NCBI GenBank assembly: GCA_019671135.1 | Contig: JAHRHY010000007.1 | Span: 1,922,001 to 1,986,000, forward strand | Reading direction: 5' to 3' | DNA: 64,000 bases | Source of the DNA: Linnemannia hyalina | Taxonomy: Eukaryota; Mortierellomycota; Mortierellomycetes; Mortierellales; Mortierellaceae | In this document: one piece after another, positions 24,695-37,500 of the stretch | How the letters are laid out: each line of letters opens with the position of its first letter | Position numbering within the stretch: position 1 is the first letter of the stretch | Notes under the pieces: generated by a model | Seen by the model: the letters and a program-made list of their open reading frames with translations, nothing else | What the model was told of the DNA's origin: nothing | Database searches by the model: none | Translations under genes and position numbers: made by a program

Positions 24695-27600
24695 TTACTT
24701 CTTTTTATATACGTTGAGGCGACTATAGAACTCAGTCACTTTGGGGTGCACCATCACCCTCTTCTCGACAAAGTTCAGCACCTGCAGTCCCTCCAAAGAC
24801 GTCGCACGCGACATCGCCACATATGCCTGACCTATTCAGCCCACCAAGAAAAGAAAATAAAAATAATCAGCATCAACTCACAGTAGCATTCTATCCTGTA
24901 CCACAGTGCTTCTCCAAGGGTAACCTACCTTTCTCAAAGACTTTGCCGAGGTCGACTTTGACTTTAGGAAGCGTCTGGCCCTGGCTCTTATGGATACTCA
25001 ACGACCAAGCCAAGCCTAACGGAATCTGAATCCTCGACCCCTGGACATCACCATTCGGCAGCTCAATCTTCCACTCCTCCCGTCCAACAACCATCTCCCG
25101 CGTCGTTCCATTATCCATCGTGAACTTGACCAACGGTAACTCTTCTCCTGGAGTATTGAATGATCCTTTGCTTCGTCCATCGGATCCAACCATGTTATCG
25201 TTCTCTGCGGGTCGATTCACAAACCCGACCACTACACCCAAGGACCCATTCACCAATCCTGCCACGCCTCCTCCAGACTGGTTCTTCAACATCATCACCT
25301 GCGCATTGACTTTGAGTTGGAGCGTCGTGGGAGCCAAGGTGTTCTGTTCCATCTTGTCCCTCATCGGTCCCGAATCCCGAGCCTTGTACACCATAATGTT
25401 CCCTGGAAGACTCTGTAACATCCTGTTGTTCGCCTCCTCGACTTGATTTCTCAGTGGGAATCTAAAACAACGCACATGTAACCGTGTCAGTCATATGCAT
25501 TACAAGAAGCAATATCAAAAGCCTGCCAAAAAAGACTTACAGTTCGGTCGGCCGGAGACCATCGTCTGTAGGGAGTGGTCGTGTCAATTGACTGAACTTC
25601 CGGATTGTAGTCGCCGACATCTGTCCCAAGCGCATCTCATTCAGCATATCAGCAAAAGCTACGTAACACACACACGGAGAGAACGAAATGTCAGTCAACA
25701 ATTAATTCAAATGCAAACAACAATAGCAGTATAAACAAAACAGTAAGCTTACACTGATCTTTCTGACGAAAGACTTGCTGGAGCTGAATGGTCGAGGTAA
25801 TCGTAGAAGCCCAGGACTGACCCTCAAAGCAGAACTTGACAGCGCCATTCTTAGAGACCGGCGGGAGCTGAAAGAAATCTCCAGTTAGAACCACTTGGAT
25901 CCCACCCCAAGGCTGCTCGTTCCTCCTGACCGCTCTCGCCAGCGCCTCGACTTTATCCATAAAATCAGAATCAATCATCGACACCTCATCAATAATCAAC
26001 ACCTTGGTATCTTGCCATCTCCGGATGGTGTTCGAGTTTTTGCGCACCTTCCCGATCAGGGTCGGCAGAGCCTCCGTGCCCAATCCAACGCCAACAAACG
26101 AATGCAGTGTGCAGCCTCCGATATTACAGGCCGCGATACCCGTCGACGCCGTCACGGCCACTGCATCGTTAGTGCTCATATTCTCCCAATAGTGCGATCC
26201 CTTGGCATTCCTGTACTTGGTCCGTAACCGATGAATCAGCTCGCGCAGCAACACCGACTTGCCTGTACCAGCCGATCCCGTAAAGAATACGTTCCGACCA
26301 TACAGAATGACCTGCTCCAGAACATGCTGTTGTTCCTCCGAGAGTCGCATTCCATCCTTGGTCTTGTCTCCCGACATGTTTTGATGGGCCGTGGGTGTAG
26401 AAGCTTGAATAGCAACTGTTGGTGTCTGGGCAGCAGGGGATGACGACCTCGGTCGAGTAACCCCCCACTCCTGACTCTTGGCAAACGACGAGCTCCGTGA
26501 GTAAGCTGGTGCGACGGCGGCCACAGGCTTGTATCCAGAGACAGTCGATGGTAGTGTCCGCGACTTGACGGTACCTCCCGTTCCGCTACTTGTGAGTCCC
26601 GTGCTACCTTTGCTCAAGCTCGCGAAATCCCCTGATCGCTTCTGACTGAATGATGGGACGTTGGAAGGCAAAGCTGTCCGACTTTGACTTGACGATCGAA
26701 AGCGTGGAGGAGACATATCTGGACCTCGATTCCCTTCCAGTCCTCGCAGCCTGTTGTCAAGACTTGACGACGCCGAAGCGAACCCATCATCCGAGACTGT
26801 AGAGTGGCTAGAGACCAAGATGGGTCGATGTACACTCAAGCCCTCGCTGAGCTTGGCCTTCTTGATTGCGGTCTCGTATCCGGGCAACGGGGCAGTCGAT
26901 CTGGGGAGGGGTTGTGTGCCCCTGGGGGTAGCCATCTGATCCAAGAGCGAAGCTCCTGTACTCCTGTTTGTCGACTGAGATGACTTTTGTGTGCTAAACT
27001 TGCTGCTGTCGTCGTCCTCATCGCTGTCGAGTGCAACAGGGCTCGTCTTGGATCCATGCAACTCCGAGTCCGCTTGACGCTTCAACGGACGTTCTGTGCC
27101 GCTGTGATGAGTGCTATGATATCCGCTACTCCCGTGTATGTCCCGATCTGGTGTATTAGCATCTCCATTCACTAGTAAAGGGGAAAGCAAGCCATGACGA
27201 AATACATGTTAGCCACGCTATTATTTTGTTTGCCAAAAGAAAAAAAAGTGCGCAATTGGAAAAATAGTCTTACCTGACAGGGGCCGGGAAGGAGGCTTGG
27301 CGGTGAGGTCTGCAGAGGTGGGTATAGAAGATGCCAAGTCTTTTGTCGAAAAGGTGTCCGGGCTTGTCCGACCACCGCTCATACTTGGTCCATTGCCCTT
27401 TGAGACGCCGTTGCCACCAATTTCGTGCATTACTGTTGTTGCCTTTGTTGGATTCACTTTGCTGCTGCTGCTGCTGTCATTCGAATCTGCTCGTCTGCTG
27501 AAAGAGTTTTCTTTTGAATATAAAGCTGAAGACACCACAGAGGTTTTGGTTGTGAATGTTGCCGTTGACTTGGAGACAATACTGCTGCCATTGGCCCTAC

Positions 27601-27766
27601 TGCTGCTGTTGTTGCTCTTCGTGTCTCTGTTGAGGATGGACATGTGTTGACGCGGTGGCTCAGAGGTCTCCATGGTGAAGAGTGCAGGCGCCTTTGTGGC
27701 CGAGACGGGCTTGAAGGACAGCTTCGTCTGGATGGTTGCTGGGGCCTTGTTCTTCTTTGGCGGCAT
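24695..27766 (-). CDS. PIF1: PIF1-family 5'-3' DNA helicase
   Basis: ATP-dependent DNA helicase of the Pif1/Rrm3 family, acting at G-quadruplexes, telomeres, replication barriers and/or mitochondrial DNA. Exons on the - strand: 27766-27274, 27171-25753, 25658-25541, 25461-24929, 24831-24695; 899 residues. The first ~440 residues are Ser/Thr-rich and disordered-looking. The core shows all Pif1 motifs: Walker A GSAGTGKS (~461), [13 protein letters not shown], Walker [56 protein letters not shown], the Pif1-type [10 protein letters not shown] (~833) and [20 protein letters not shown]. The start MPPKKNKAP was preferred over an upstream in-frame ATG because it begins a clean, charged N-terminus. 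Pif1 and Rrm3 subtypes cannot be separated by eye. Confidence 0.93.
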
Positions 27767-27985
27767 GATTGGTTGTGAGGGATGTCGTTTGTCGTTAAGA
27801 GGAAGGAAGGAGAGGGTGCGTAAAGAAAGAAAAAAAAGAGTCTTCTTTTGGGAGACCAAAAAATCAAAACAAACAAACAGCGCAGAAGACGCGTTTCATT
27901 TATCGCTTCAGGGACCGCGTAACATGGTCACAAAAAAAAAAGAGGCTAACGTGTATTATGAAGAAAGTAAAAACAAATAAAAAGA

Positions 27986-30520
27986 CTACTTGGAGGAACG
28001 AATACTGTCAGAGCGGATGCTCGATCCATGTAAGCTCGCGCCTCCACTAGCAGCAGCAGCACGGGCAGTCTCGATATCCAACAATCCACTGTGGACCTTC
28101 AACAACACAAACAGCTCCAAACTGTTCTTGCCCTTGCCTCCCACCAAACCTGGCAACCCAATCAACGTTGTGTTCGACAATCCCAACAGGTACTTGAACC
28201 GAGTCTGGGCATCGTCCAGACGACCCTGGTGGATCCAGATCTTGGCCTTGTAGTAATGCGCAAAATAGTACGTGTAAGTGTCGTCCTTCATCAAGGGCGC
28301 ATACCGGAACACCGTCTCGAACGACTCGTTCGCCAGGTTGCACATCTCTCTGTTGAACGTCTCCTCGGGGAAGAATGCAATGTGATAGGCAACCAGACCC
28401 TGGAGGAAGAAGGCCAGACAGTAGTCGTCGTAAAAGTTTTCGTAGTCGGCCACCTTGCTGTCCTTGATGATCGCATTCTTGTTCGAGAACATGCCACCAA
28501 GCATACCGCCCGCAAAGGCCTCAATGGTTTGGTCCTTGGCAGCTAGGGGTTGACTCTCACGGTCCTTCATCTTGGCGGGGAGCAGGGCCTGGAGTCGACG
28601 GACTTCTGTCGAGATGTTCTCGAGTGCCTTCTGGAGGACCTTGGGCGGCATCATGTCGTAGGTGTTCCACAACAGCATGAAATCGTAGCTGGGAAGAAGC
28701 AGGTGACCCTCCTTCATGTACCTCTTGGACTTGCGTGCACAAAAGTTCTCAAAGAACAGGTTCATGCCGGCGACCTTCTGCATCCCGCCCTCGACCTTCT
28801 CCATCAAACTGTCAATCTTCTTCTTTTCGCCCTGGTCTCCACGCTCATACCCAGTAACGGCGGTCAGGTAACGGAAGCAGCACTTGGACCAGCGGGACTC
28901 CTTCAAGAGCTGACGACTGTTCTCGCAGGCCTTGTTGTGATCGTTCTGCATCATCGCAATCATTAGCTCTTCAAAGACAAAGATGTGACCCAGTTGATGC
29001 CAGCGGGGCTCCTCGACCTGAACAGATTTGTAGGTCGCCACGGCCTCGTCCAGACGCGAGGTCACCTGGAGATGACGGCCCTTGAAGAAGAGGAAGAATG
29101 GCGAGTCCGGGTAGCGCTCGAGGTTGTAGTCGTTGATCATCTGGGCATAGTTGAGGTCGATATGGTTCATGGGGATGAAGGACGACACAATGACCTGGAA
29201 GATAATTGGGACCATGTCACAGAACTGACGACGGATACCGTCGTTAGCAGACGAGGCCAGACGCTCGGCATGCTCCTTGGCCGTCTCTGGAGGGGCCATA
29301 GGATCCCAGTCTCCACAGGCAGAGAGCAAAGCCATACCCCAATCACGATCCGAGGGGAAACCAATGAACTGAAGCATCTTGACGAGAATGTCAGGCAAGA
29401 AAGAGATGATGATGTTGTAGAGCGAGTAGGAGAGAGTGACTCCAGAGACGAGGTGCTCGTCGATCTGGTAGTGGTCAATGCTCTTGCCATTCTTGAGGTC
29501 CGACTCTGCAGAATCCATGAACGACTTCAAGCCCTGGATGATGGTGAAGGCATGACGGAGGTTGATGCACTCCTCAACAACCATCCAGACATCGAGATGG
29601 TAGAGGACACTCAGCAACGAACGCAGAATCGTCGACTCTGCATAGATAAGTTCCTATATGACCATCATATTACCAAATAGCAGTTGGTTAGCATTTATCC
29701 GGAGTAATGAATCTATTGTCATAAAATAAATAACCTTATGCAACCTTACGGCGTGCTTCTGGACTCGGGTCATGCCCTTGAAGGAACCGGCACCAATAGT
29801 ACCAACAACAAACGATCCTACAGCCTTGACAGAGCCCAAGCCGAGCATTGATCCCTTCCGTTGCTTGTCCGCCGTCTTGATCGCCATCTCAAACGCCTTC
29901 ATACCCGCCTCAATCTCGAACGGGTCAAATGTGACCAGGGCTCTAAGGCCTTGGATGATACCCTTAGCCAGCTCAAAGTACATCGACCGAACCTCCTTGG
30001 ATCCTCCTTTCTTGGACGAGCCTGTAGAGGAAGACTGCGAGGCGGACTTTTTCTCACTTTTCTCATCCTTGTTGGCGGAAGATGGTGCAGTCGAAGGAGC
30101 GGAGGAAGAGGTGACACTCGAAGCATCATCACCCTTGTTGTTGTTGTTACTGTTAGCAGTGGCCTCATTAGCCTTCTCCGAAGCCGTTGTCGTCGTCGCT
30201 GCTCCTGCTCCTGCTCCTGCTGCTCCTGGAATAGGAAGTTCCTCGCCCACAGGAACAACACCCTTGGCAAGGATAGCCTCCGCCTCAGCCATGCGTGAGT
30301 TGAGGAAGAGGTCCATGATATGACGAAGTATGACGAGGTCTTGGTTCATCTGCTGCTCCTCAACCGACTCGGGGGTCTTGTCCTTGCTCCATCGGACCAG
30401 ATGACGGTAGTGAGGGACGGGCTTCTTAAGCTTTGGTGGGGGTTGGCGACGACGGGATCCGTTGACAGAAGGGAATCCTTGGTCCTGAGCGAATTCTGTT
30501 TCTTTAGCACTTGGTGGCAT
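27986..30520 (-). CDS. IML2: Iml2/TTC39-family tetratricopeptide protein
   Basis: Two exons on the - strand, 30520-29750 and 29653-27986, 812 residues. The splice joins QKHA to ELIYAESTILRSLL, the conserved start of the Iml2/TTC39 helical repeat region. Further family blocks: HLVSGVTLSYSLYNIIISFL, LQFIGFPSDRDWGMALL, FLFFKGRHLQVTSRLDEAV, SRWSKCCFRYLTAVTGY, and a C-terminal AHYYKAKIWIHQGRLDDA repeat. Residues ~90-170 form a low-complexity linker (Ala/Thr/Asn, then Ser/Lys). Yeast Iml2 is linked to lipid-droplet-dependent clearance of inclusion bodies and has been found at mitochondria, nucleus and cytoplasm; function here is by family only. It lies 219 bp from PIF1 on the same strand. Confidence 0.85.
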
Positions 30521-31967
30521 TATTGTTGTAATGGGGAGAGGAGAGGAAAGGGGAGTGGGGTTCTAGTTTTTTTTTTCTTGGGAGGAAATGGAGGAAGGGA
30601 GGGGCAAAGCAAAGAACAAAAGAGTGTGGGCGACAGAGAAGGGTATTTATGTTGCGATGGAAAAAAAAAGAGCTCAGTCCACAAGGGCAGAGCAGGCGTG
30701 GAGAAACCGTTGAAGTTCAAGAAGCAGTAAGCAAAGCAAGTGGAGAAGAAGACTTTCCCAAGTGCTCTCAATACACCCACATAAACATGCATATACGCAT
30801 ACAAACAAAACACCCGCCCACCCAAGCTGCTAAATGCACCTCCACTTTATCGAAGCGAAGCAAATTGGGGACCAAACATAACTTAAAAGTGTTTCTTTCT
30901 TCCTTTTTTTTTCTTTGAGAGCACGAAACGGAAGAGAGGTATCATATGCCATTTTATTAGCACCGTACATGTGTACATGGGGGTCATTACCTGTCCTTCC
31001 GCCGTGATATACATTGTGGAGGAGAGTGGACTGGGCAATAATAGCCCACTGACCAACCGAAGAGGAGCCAATGCTTTCGAAAACAGTGGGGGAGGAAAGT
31101 GTAACCGATCGACCTTTTTTTTTTTTTTTTTTTTTTTCTCCAAACAGCTTTCTGGGAGTGGCCTTTGCGTACCTTTCGCCTCGACACAGACTTGGCAAAT
31201 AAACCACAAGGAAATGAATAAGTAGGTCACTACGAGCAGACTCAGAGATACATACAGTAGACCATACACAGGCTTGTTTGTTTGTGCGCTAATGATTGCA
31301 TAGTGCTTGTGCATCTGCCGCCATTCTCTTCGGCGAAGCATGTGTGTAAGCAAACCTGCGTGGTCTTCTTAGCGCCGCACCAATACATGATTGGTCATTG
31401 ACACTACACAAGGGCGCACGCAAGGGTACCTAGAGTATCCCTGCGCCATCCTTCATTTTTTTTTTAAAAAAAAAAAAAAAGTATCAACGAAAAGGTTGAC
31501 GAGCTTTGACCGTTAGACCATGGAAAGAAAAAAAAAAAAAGGGTGCCAATCTTTTCCAAAAGCCCTTGGCTTGGATGGTACCGGTCTTCGCTACCAGACT
31601 TTATTACTCGCTTTATTGCATTAACCCTGTCACTTCTTGCCTAGCCTCTTGAACGAACAAACGGGCCAACTGACAAATGAGTCAAAGACGACCGATACCA
31701 TGAAGTGAATGGTTTTTATGAATACATGACGACCAAACCAGAGCAAAAGCATACCCAATTTCCCTTTAGTGTCACACAAAACGCTCAAAGAGCATACAGG
31801 CATGTGAAGCGAAAGCGAAAATAAAAAATATCAAAACCCGGCTCGCACCATGGACCAACAGAGCGGTTATGAGCAAACAGGTTTTTTATATACTCTAGTA
31901 TGAGTTGTACATGGGCGGTAATAGATATCAATAATATCATAACTTGAGAAGGGAGTACCCCTTGACC
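30521..31967. other. Intergenic region upstream of IML2
   Basis: No gene recognised in about 1.4 kb. It contains a T23 run at 31115-31137, an adjoining T-then-A tract at about 31456-31480, and an A13 run near 31528-31540. The IML2 promoter should lie in the left third. Confidence 0.55.
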
Positions 31968-34254
31968 CTAGCGAGAGCGTACAAGAGGAGTCGTCTCGGT
32001 AGGCTCAGCCTCTCCTCCATTCTCACCCTGCTTATTTTGCTTCTGGGCTCCACTGCCATTAGCACGACGAGCTTCATGCGACGGCGACTGCGTCTGCGAT
32101 CGAGGAGGCGAAGCGGGAGGGGTCTGTGAAGGAGACTGCGAAGGGGTGCCCTTGTTGCTTCGAGAACCAGGGCAGCAGCAACAGAGCACGTTACTCAGAG
32201 TCGTTGATGCTCGCTGTCCAAAATCGCGTACGGATTTGGGAATGATGGATTGGGTCTTGATGATTCTCTCTGGGCGCAGTCTGTCTGATGAGTCGAAGCA
32301 TACCCTCAAGCAGATCTAATGGGGGGAAGATGGTGTTAGGAATGGGCAGTTGTCTCAAAGTGTCACCTTGACAAGACTCATACAGAATAAAAGAAAGAAA
32401 TAACTATCAGACGGGAATCGCTTACCAAGACGGACGAAAGTGTGCCAAAGGCAGCAGCGCCTGAGATGAGGAACATGATAATGATCTGGGACTTGGCCGC
32501 ATTCATGACCGATGCTCCTGCGATAAGCTGACCCGTCATCATTCCCGGAATCGAAATCAATCCAATAATGCTAATTTTGTCGAAAAAAGGGTTAGCTGAG
32601 GATCAAAGCAGTGCGTTGTTTTCTTGTCAACGTTCACTAGGGGCGCATATGCAAAATTAACGAAGAACAAAAAAGAAAAAGTCATACCTCATTTGGTTGA
32701 TGGTGGGGAGCATGGCGCGTCGCATGGCCTCAATCGCAACGGGACGACAGGCCTCCCAGCGAGTAGCACCCATTGACAGGTACAACTCGATTCTTTCTTT
32801 GTTCTCGCTATTTGCAGCCATTTTGAGAAATGGAAGAGACTGTTAGATATGCTGACAACTATCATCCACTTGACGAGAACCAAACGTGCTACTGCTACAA
32901 CTACGATGAATTACCTCAATTGACTAAGGCACTGGTCCAGGCCCAACGAAATCGCGGTCATCGTGTTGCCGAGCAGCATTCCAAGCGCTAAGAGCAAGAA
33001 AGCGACGACATGTCAAACGTTTAGTTCCATGCTTCTCAATTGCTATTTAACAGGTAAATCGCCATTTGCATACAATGAACAAGGGGGTACTTACCAGGGA
33101 TGAACTCCTTGGGCGAGTGCAACGGATCGACCCCCATCGCCAGTCTCGTTCCTAATTGGGAAGGGAATCGACAACGATACCGCAATATCAAAAAATATTA
33201 ACAAATTAAAAAGGGTGACGGCACGATGACCCTCGTCCTTTCATTATCCAGACACATAAAAACACGGTAGCCAGCAAGGAGGAGAGGGAGACATACCAAA
33301 GGTTCCGATAATCAAACAACTGCATCCCATCGACACCAACACCGACGGGAACTAATTACACGCCAAGGAAGAGGTTATTCCTATTAGCGAAAATGACATT
33401 CCCCTTTGACCATGACGACTCATCAACGCAAAGAAAAAAGACGTTCTTACCATGTAGATGTGCCGACGCTTGCTAACATTGAACACCGCCTCGTTGGTTC
33501 CCAATGTAATCAACAACACTGCCATCCATCGTCAAAATAGATGAAGGGCGTTTTAGTATATCTTCCTCAAAGAAGATAGATGAATGTGCATAATACATAC
33601 AAAACAGCGCAGTCCAGAAAAAATTTGCCACAGAGGAAAAGAAACGGACTTACAGGCCATGAGAAGCACAAAGACTGGGTTCTTGGCATCAAAGATGGTT
33701 TGCAGCACCGTACCCTACTCATATGTACACAGAGAAAACGATATCAGACATGTTAGCCATTGAATGGCTGTTAAAAAATGTAGATGGAGGAGATATCGCC
33801 TCTCCAGGGTATCTGAAGCCTGCATCTACATCTCCTCTCTTCATCTCACCATCTTCAGAAAAAATAACATGTTCGGATTGGGCAAGCGAGAGAACCCGTA
33901 TAGAAAACCAGAAAACAAAGGTTGTATACGACAACGACACCTACCATGATAGTCAATTGGACAACACAACGAGTAGCGCTGATGAACAACCGCTTCTCAA
34001 GTCCAAGTCCCAAAGCAAACGAAAGCGCACCTATTCAACCAAAAACAAAAAAAAAAAAACGCGCCAAGAATGTCAACAAATCGTACACGTGTGCTATTGC
34101 AATCCTCCGGCGATAAAGTGAAGTTGCTTTTACCGTTGACGAGAATGAGGACAGAGGCGATGGCGACGTGGTACCACTGCAGCTCGACCATAGGCTTCTG
34201 TGGACCGCAGTCGCCGTCCTTGTCACCGCCGATGAAAGGTAGATAGAGATCCAT
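31968..34254 (-). CDS. UPF0014-family permease (FetB/YbbM, ALS3/STAR2-like)
   Basis: Multi-span membrane protein of the UPF0014 family, the membrane subunit of a split ABC exporter in bacteria (FetB, iron) and plants (STAR2/ALS3, aluminium tolerance). Ten exons on the - strand: 34254-34134, 34030-33945, 33714-33654, 33518-33451, 33351-33297, 33151-33095, 32987-32915, 32807-32688, 32570-32426, 32315-31968; total 377 residues. Family blocks: LEKRLFISATRCVVQLTIMG, ALGMLLGNTMTAISLGLDQC, the coupling-helix-like ENKERIELYLSMGATRWEA, MRRAMLPTINQM, and SIIGLISIPGMMTGQLIAGA. The C-terminal ~90 residues are a Ser/Pro/Gln/Arg-rich tail absent from bacterial members. The short exons hid this gene from simple open-frame inspection. 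A FetA/STAR1-type ATPase partner is not in the window. Substrate is unknown; metal ions are an inference. Confidence 0.88.
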
Positions 34255-34533
34255 TGAAGGGTATTGTCGAAGGGTAAATAAGTGTTGAGGGGGTAAAAGA
34301 TAGAGTGCTGGAGGAAGAAGGGTGGAGTGTAGTAGTATGAAGTCGGGAGGAGGAAAAGTGAATGAGGAGGAAGGTGAATGAAGAATGCGAGGAAGGCAAG
34401 ATGGAGAAAAAAAAAAAAAACGGTGGCTGTCGTCGGACATCAGCTGCCTTTTTAGGACAGGAAGGTTTTGGGTTTCAAGATCAAGAGATTGGATGAAATT
34501 TGTTGTTATCATCAGAGTACAATTCATTAGGTT

Positions 34534-37500
34534 CTACCATGCTCCTACAACCTTGGCTGGTGGCTGATTGTCCTGGCTATGACTACTAGTATCTTCCGCC
34601 GACGCGTCCCCCTTCTTCTCCGCAGCAACCGCAGACTCTGCAGACGACCCAGCAGCGCCCAAGAGCCTCGAGGTATTCGTCAGCTCATATCCTCGCTTCG
34701 CATCGCGTACCATCCCGTATCCTTGCTTGGCCTTGCTCCACGTATGCCTCACAATAATAATCATAATCGTGACACCCTCAACAATGTAGAATAGCCCTCG
34801 GATCACCCACGACAGCATGATCAACAGAATATCCATCCAGGGGTTCTCAATCCTCTTCAGGTTCATCACCTGGATCTGATCCTCGACCTCCTTCAGCTTG
34901 ACGAAATACGATTCGTTCCACTCGGCCGTGAACTTGTCCACAACCTCCTTGAAAATTGGCTCTTTCTCCCTCAACTGTGTTCCCGTGGCCTCACGAAGCT
35001 GCTGGAGACGCTGTCGACAGTCCGCCAGCATCACCCGCATCTCCTTGACTGACTCCCGAGTCGACTCCAGACTGGTCTTGAAGGTCAGGGTGACCGACGT
35101 ATGGATCGACGACATCGATCCTCCCATCTCCCGTGTCGACGTAAGGGACAAGTCCTGCTGTTGATTCCGTGCCTTCAAAGTCTCCAGAGGTACGATATGT
35201 GGCGTAAGTGTAGGTCTGAGCCTGTGATGCTTGGCCGCGTCGCTCACTCTCAAGAATACTTGCGACTCATCATCCTCTCCCACAGCTTCTTGTTCGAGTT
35301 CCTCGACCACAGGACCATCGTCAGAGATGGGCCAGTAAGCTTCTGGATGCTCAGCTCGCTGATGGCGCTCAATCGAATCGTACTTCTTATTCGACCACGC
35401 CACAATCTCCTTGATCCACTTCTCACTATGGTCTTGCTCCTGGTCCAGGCGGAGCTCCAGCATGTCCCATTTCCGTGCATGGTTCTTGGAATCCACATCC
35501 CTACGCTCTTCTAGACCCAGTATCAAATGAATATCCAGGACATCGATGTTGCTGAGATGGCTGGGGTAGATGTTGGACTTTTTGATCGCCGACGAGATAC
35601 CCAAGTACTCGTTGTATGTTGGCAGTGGCTCCTGCGACGTCAACAATGGACTCAAGTCAACTATTGAAAGTAACGAATCGTGAAACGTTAGGAATTTTGT
35701 CAGACAATTGATCCTTAAGTTGCCAACAGTATACAAGCAAGTTTACCTGTTTCAGATGCCCAGTCAACTAAGGCAAGGTCGGGTCGTTGTTTCAAACGCT
35801 GGAGCATCCGCTTTGGTATCCGGTCGCTCTCAATCAACAGCTGTGGCGCCACTGGAACAGCCTGAGAGCCATCGGGGTTGAAAGCGTTGCCAACAAGCTC
35901 GTCTCCCGAGAGTCCGGGAACTGGTGCTATAAGTGGCGACTTGTCGACGGGTGTTGCGTTCAGCAGAGGGGACCTGTCTGCCCTGGCGGCTGGATTGGGC
36001 ACTGGTGCCTTTTCACTCCTGATTGGGTTGAGCATAGTTGGCTTGTCGAGCCTGCTTGTAGATTCGTGTGCGTTTGGGAGAGGGCCGACTCTGGGTGATC
36101 CTGCATTCGCACCATCTGGAGTCTTGATGCCCTCCAAAACTGGCGAAGAACTGCTGCTCATGACCCTAAGGATATTCTATTATAACGGTGGTTCCAAATG
36201 AGAACGGTTAGTACACTGTAGTACAATGTAACATCCTCGCTTGAAACGAGTTCTATGTGCTCCGTCCCGTATTGTACCTTGGGACGCTGGGCTCCATCCA
36301 GTGAGTTCCTGCTAGAAGAGGGTTGACTGGACGACATGCGCCCACTAGGCTGACCCTGGAGATGAGCAAGCGCAGGATCCAATTTCTTGCCCAGCGACTT
36401 GTTGCCGTCAGAAAACAGCAGCTTCCCGTTCGCTGGGCTAGTAGGACTGTAGGTGGGGAACTCTCCTTGCTGAATAACGGAGAGTGGCTTGTGGCCTCGT
36501 TTCCACATCATCTTGTCGGTGAAACGGCGCAGTGAAGAGCGCTATGTGGATATGGTCGTGTAAATAACGGGTAAATAACGGCAACATACACATGTTCACA
36601 TGTCAGTTCACGTAACTGCGAAGCGGTAAACTAATCATACCTTAGCTGCAGCTGCGTTGCCTACACTGTCGCTTTCATCCTGACTCTCATCCAAGCGCTC
36701 GCCTTCTGCCCACTGAGCAGGCGGGGCCCAGTGACCTCCTGTCTCGTCGTCCGTCAGCATGATGTTGGGGTCGTTCGGATCTACCACTCTTGGCATTGAC
36801 TGGTCAAGAGAGGCTCTGTGTATGGCATCGGTTTGGACTTGGCCAAGGTTCCCTGACGGTGAGTTTAAGAGTGATGGTGGGATCACTTCAACTGTAAGAG
36901 CATACCGCTGTCCCTGAGGTGGAGGAAGAGCTGGTTGAAGAAATGAACTGTGCTGGCTGTCGAAAGAACGTCGCTCATAGACCGGGCCAGCTGCCGAAAG
37001 TGATGGACTGCCATAAGAAAACGTCGGTTGTGATTCCTGATGATGATAGAGATCCGTATCCTGTCCGCTTTTTTTCCCCCGCCCACTGAACATTGCAAGA
37101 AAAGAGTTTCGTTTTGAGGACGGGGTCCCCGCAGCCGGTTGCTCCAGACCCGATCCATAGCCATTGTATACATCCGATAAGGAAGGACCTTGATTAGGCA
37201 TGTTCGACTGGATAGGAGGACCTGTGGCCACACTATCCGAAAATTGAGGTCTAGAGTCCTCAGGGACGTCCTTTGCTTGGGTGATAGAGATTGGCTCAAG
37301 GGACGAGTATGATGATCCGGGAGCATAGCCTGGATTCGTAGAAGATGATATTGTGCTGAGGGGTGATAATCCTGCCTGGTCGTTGCTATGCTCCCTTGCA
37401 ACCTCATTGGAACTCTCCTGCTGCTGTCGCTGTTGCAGCTGGTGCTGTTGTTGATGGATGTCGCTCATTATTGGTGGTCCATTAGAGTCTCCAGAGGTAG

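Noticed and set aside
31466..31531. tRNA-Glu-like A box (TGGTCTAACGG on the - strand) followed by a small hairpin and a T run
   Set aside because: The D arm does not pair, there is no B box or acceptor stem, and the T run is part of a general T/A tract. Probably a chance match.
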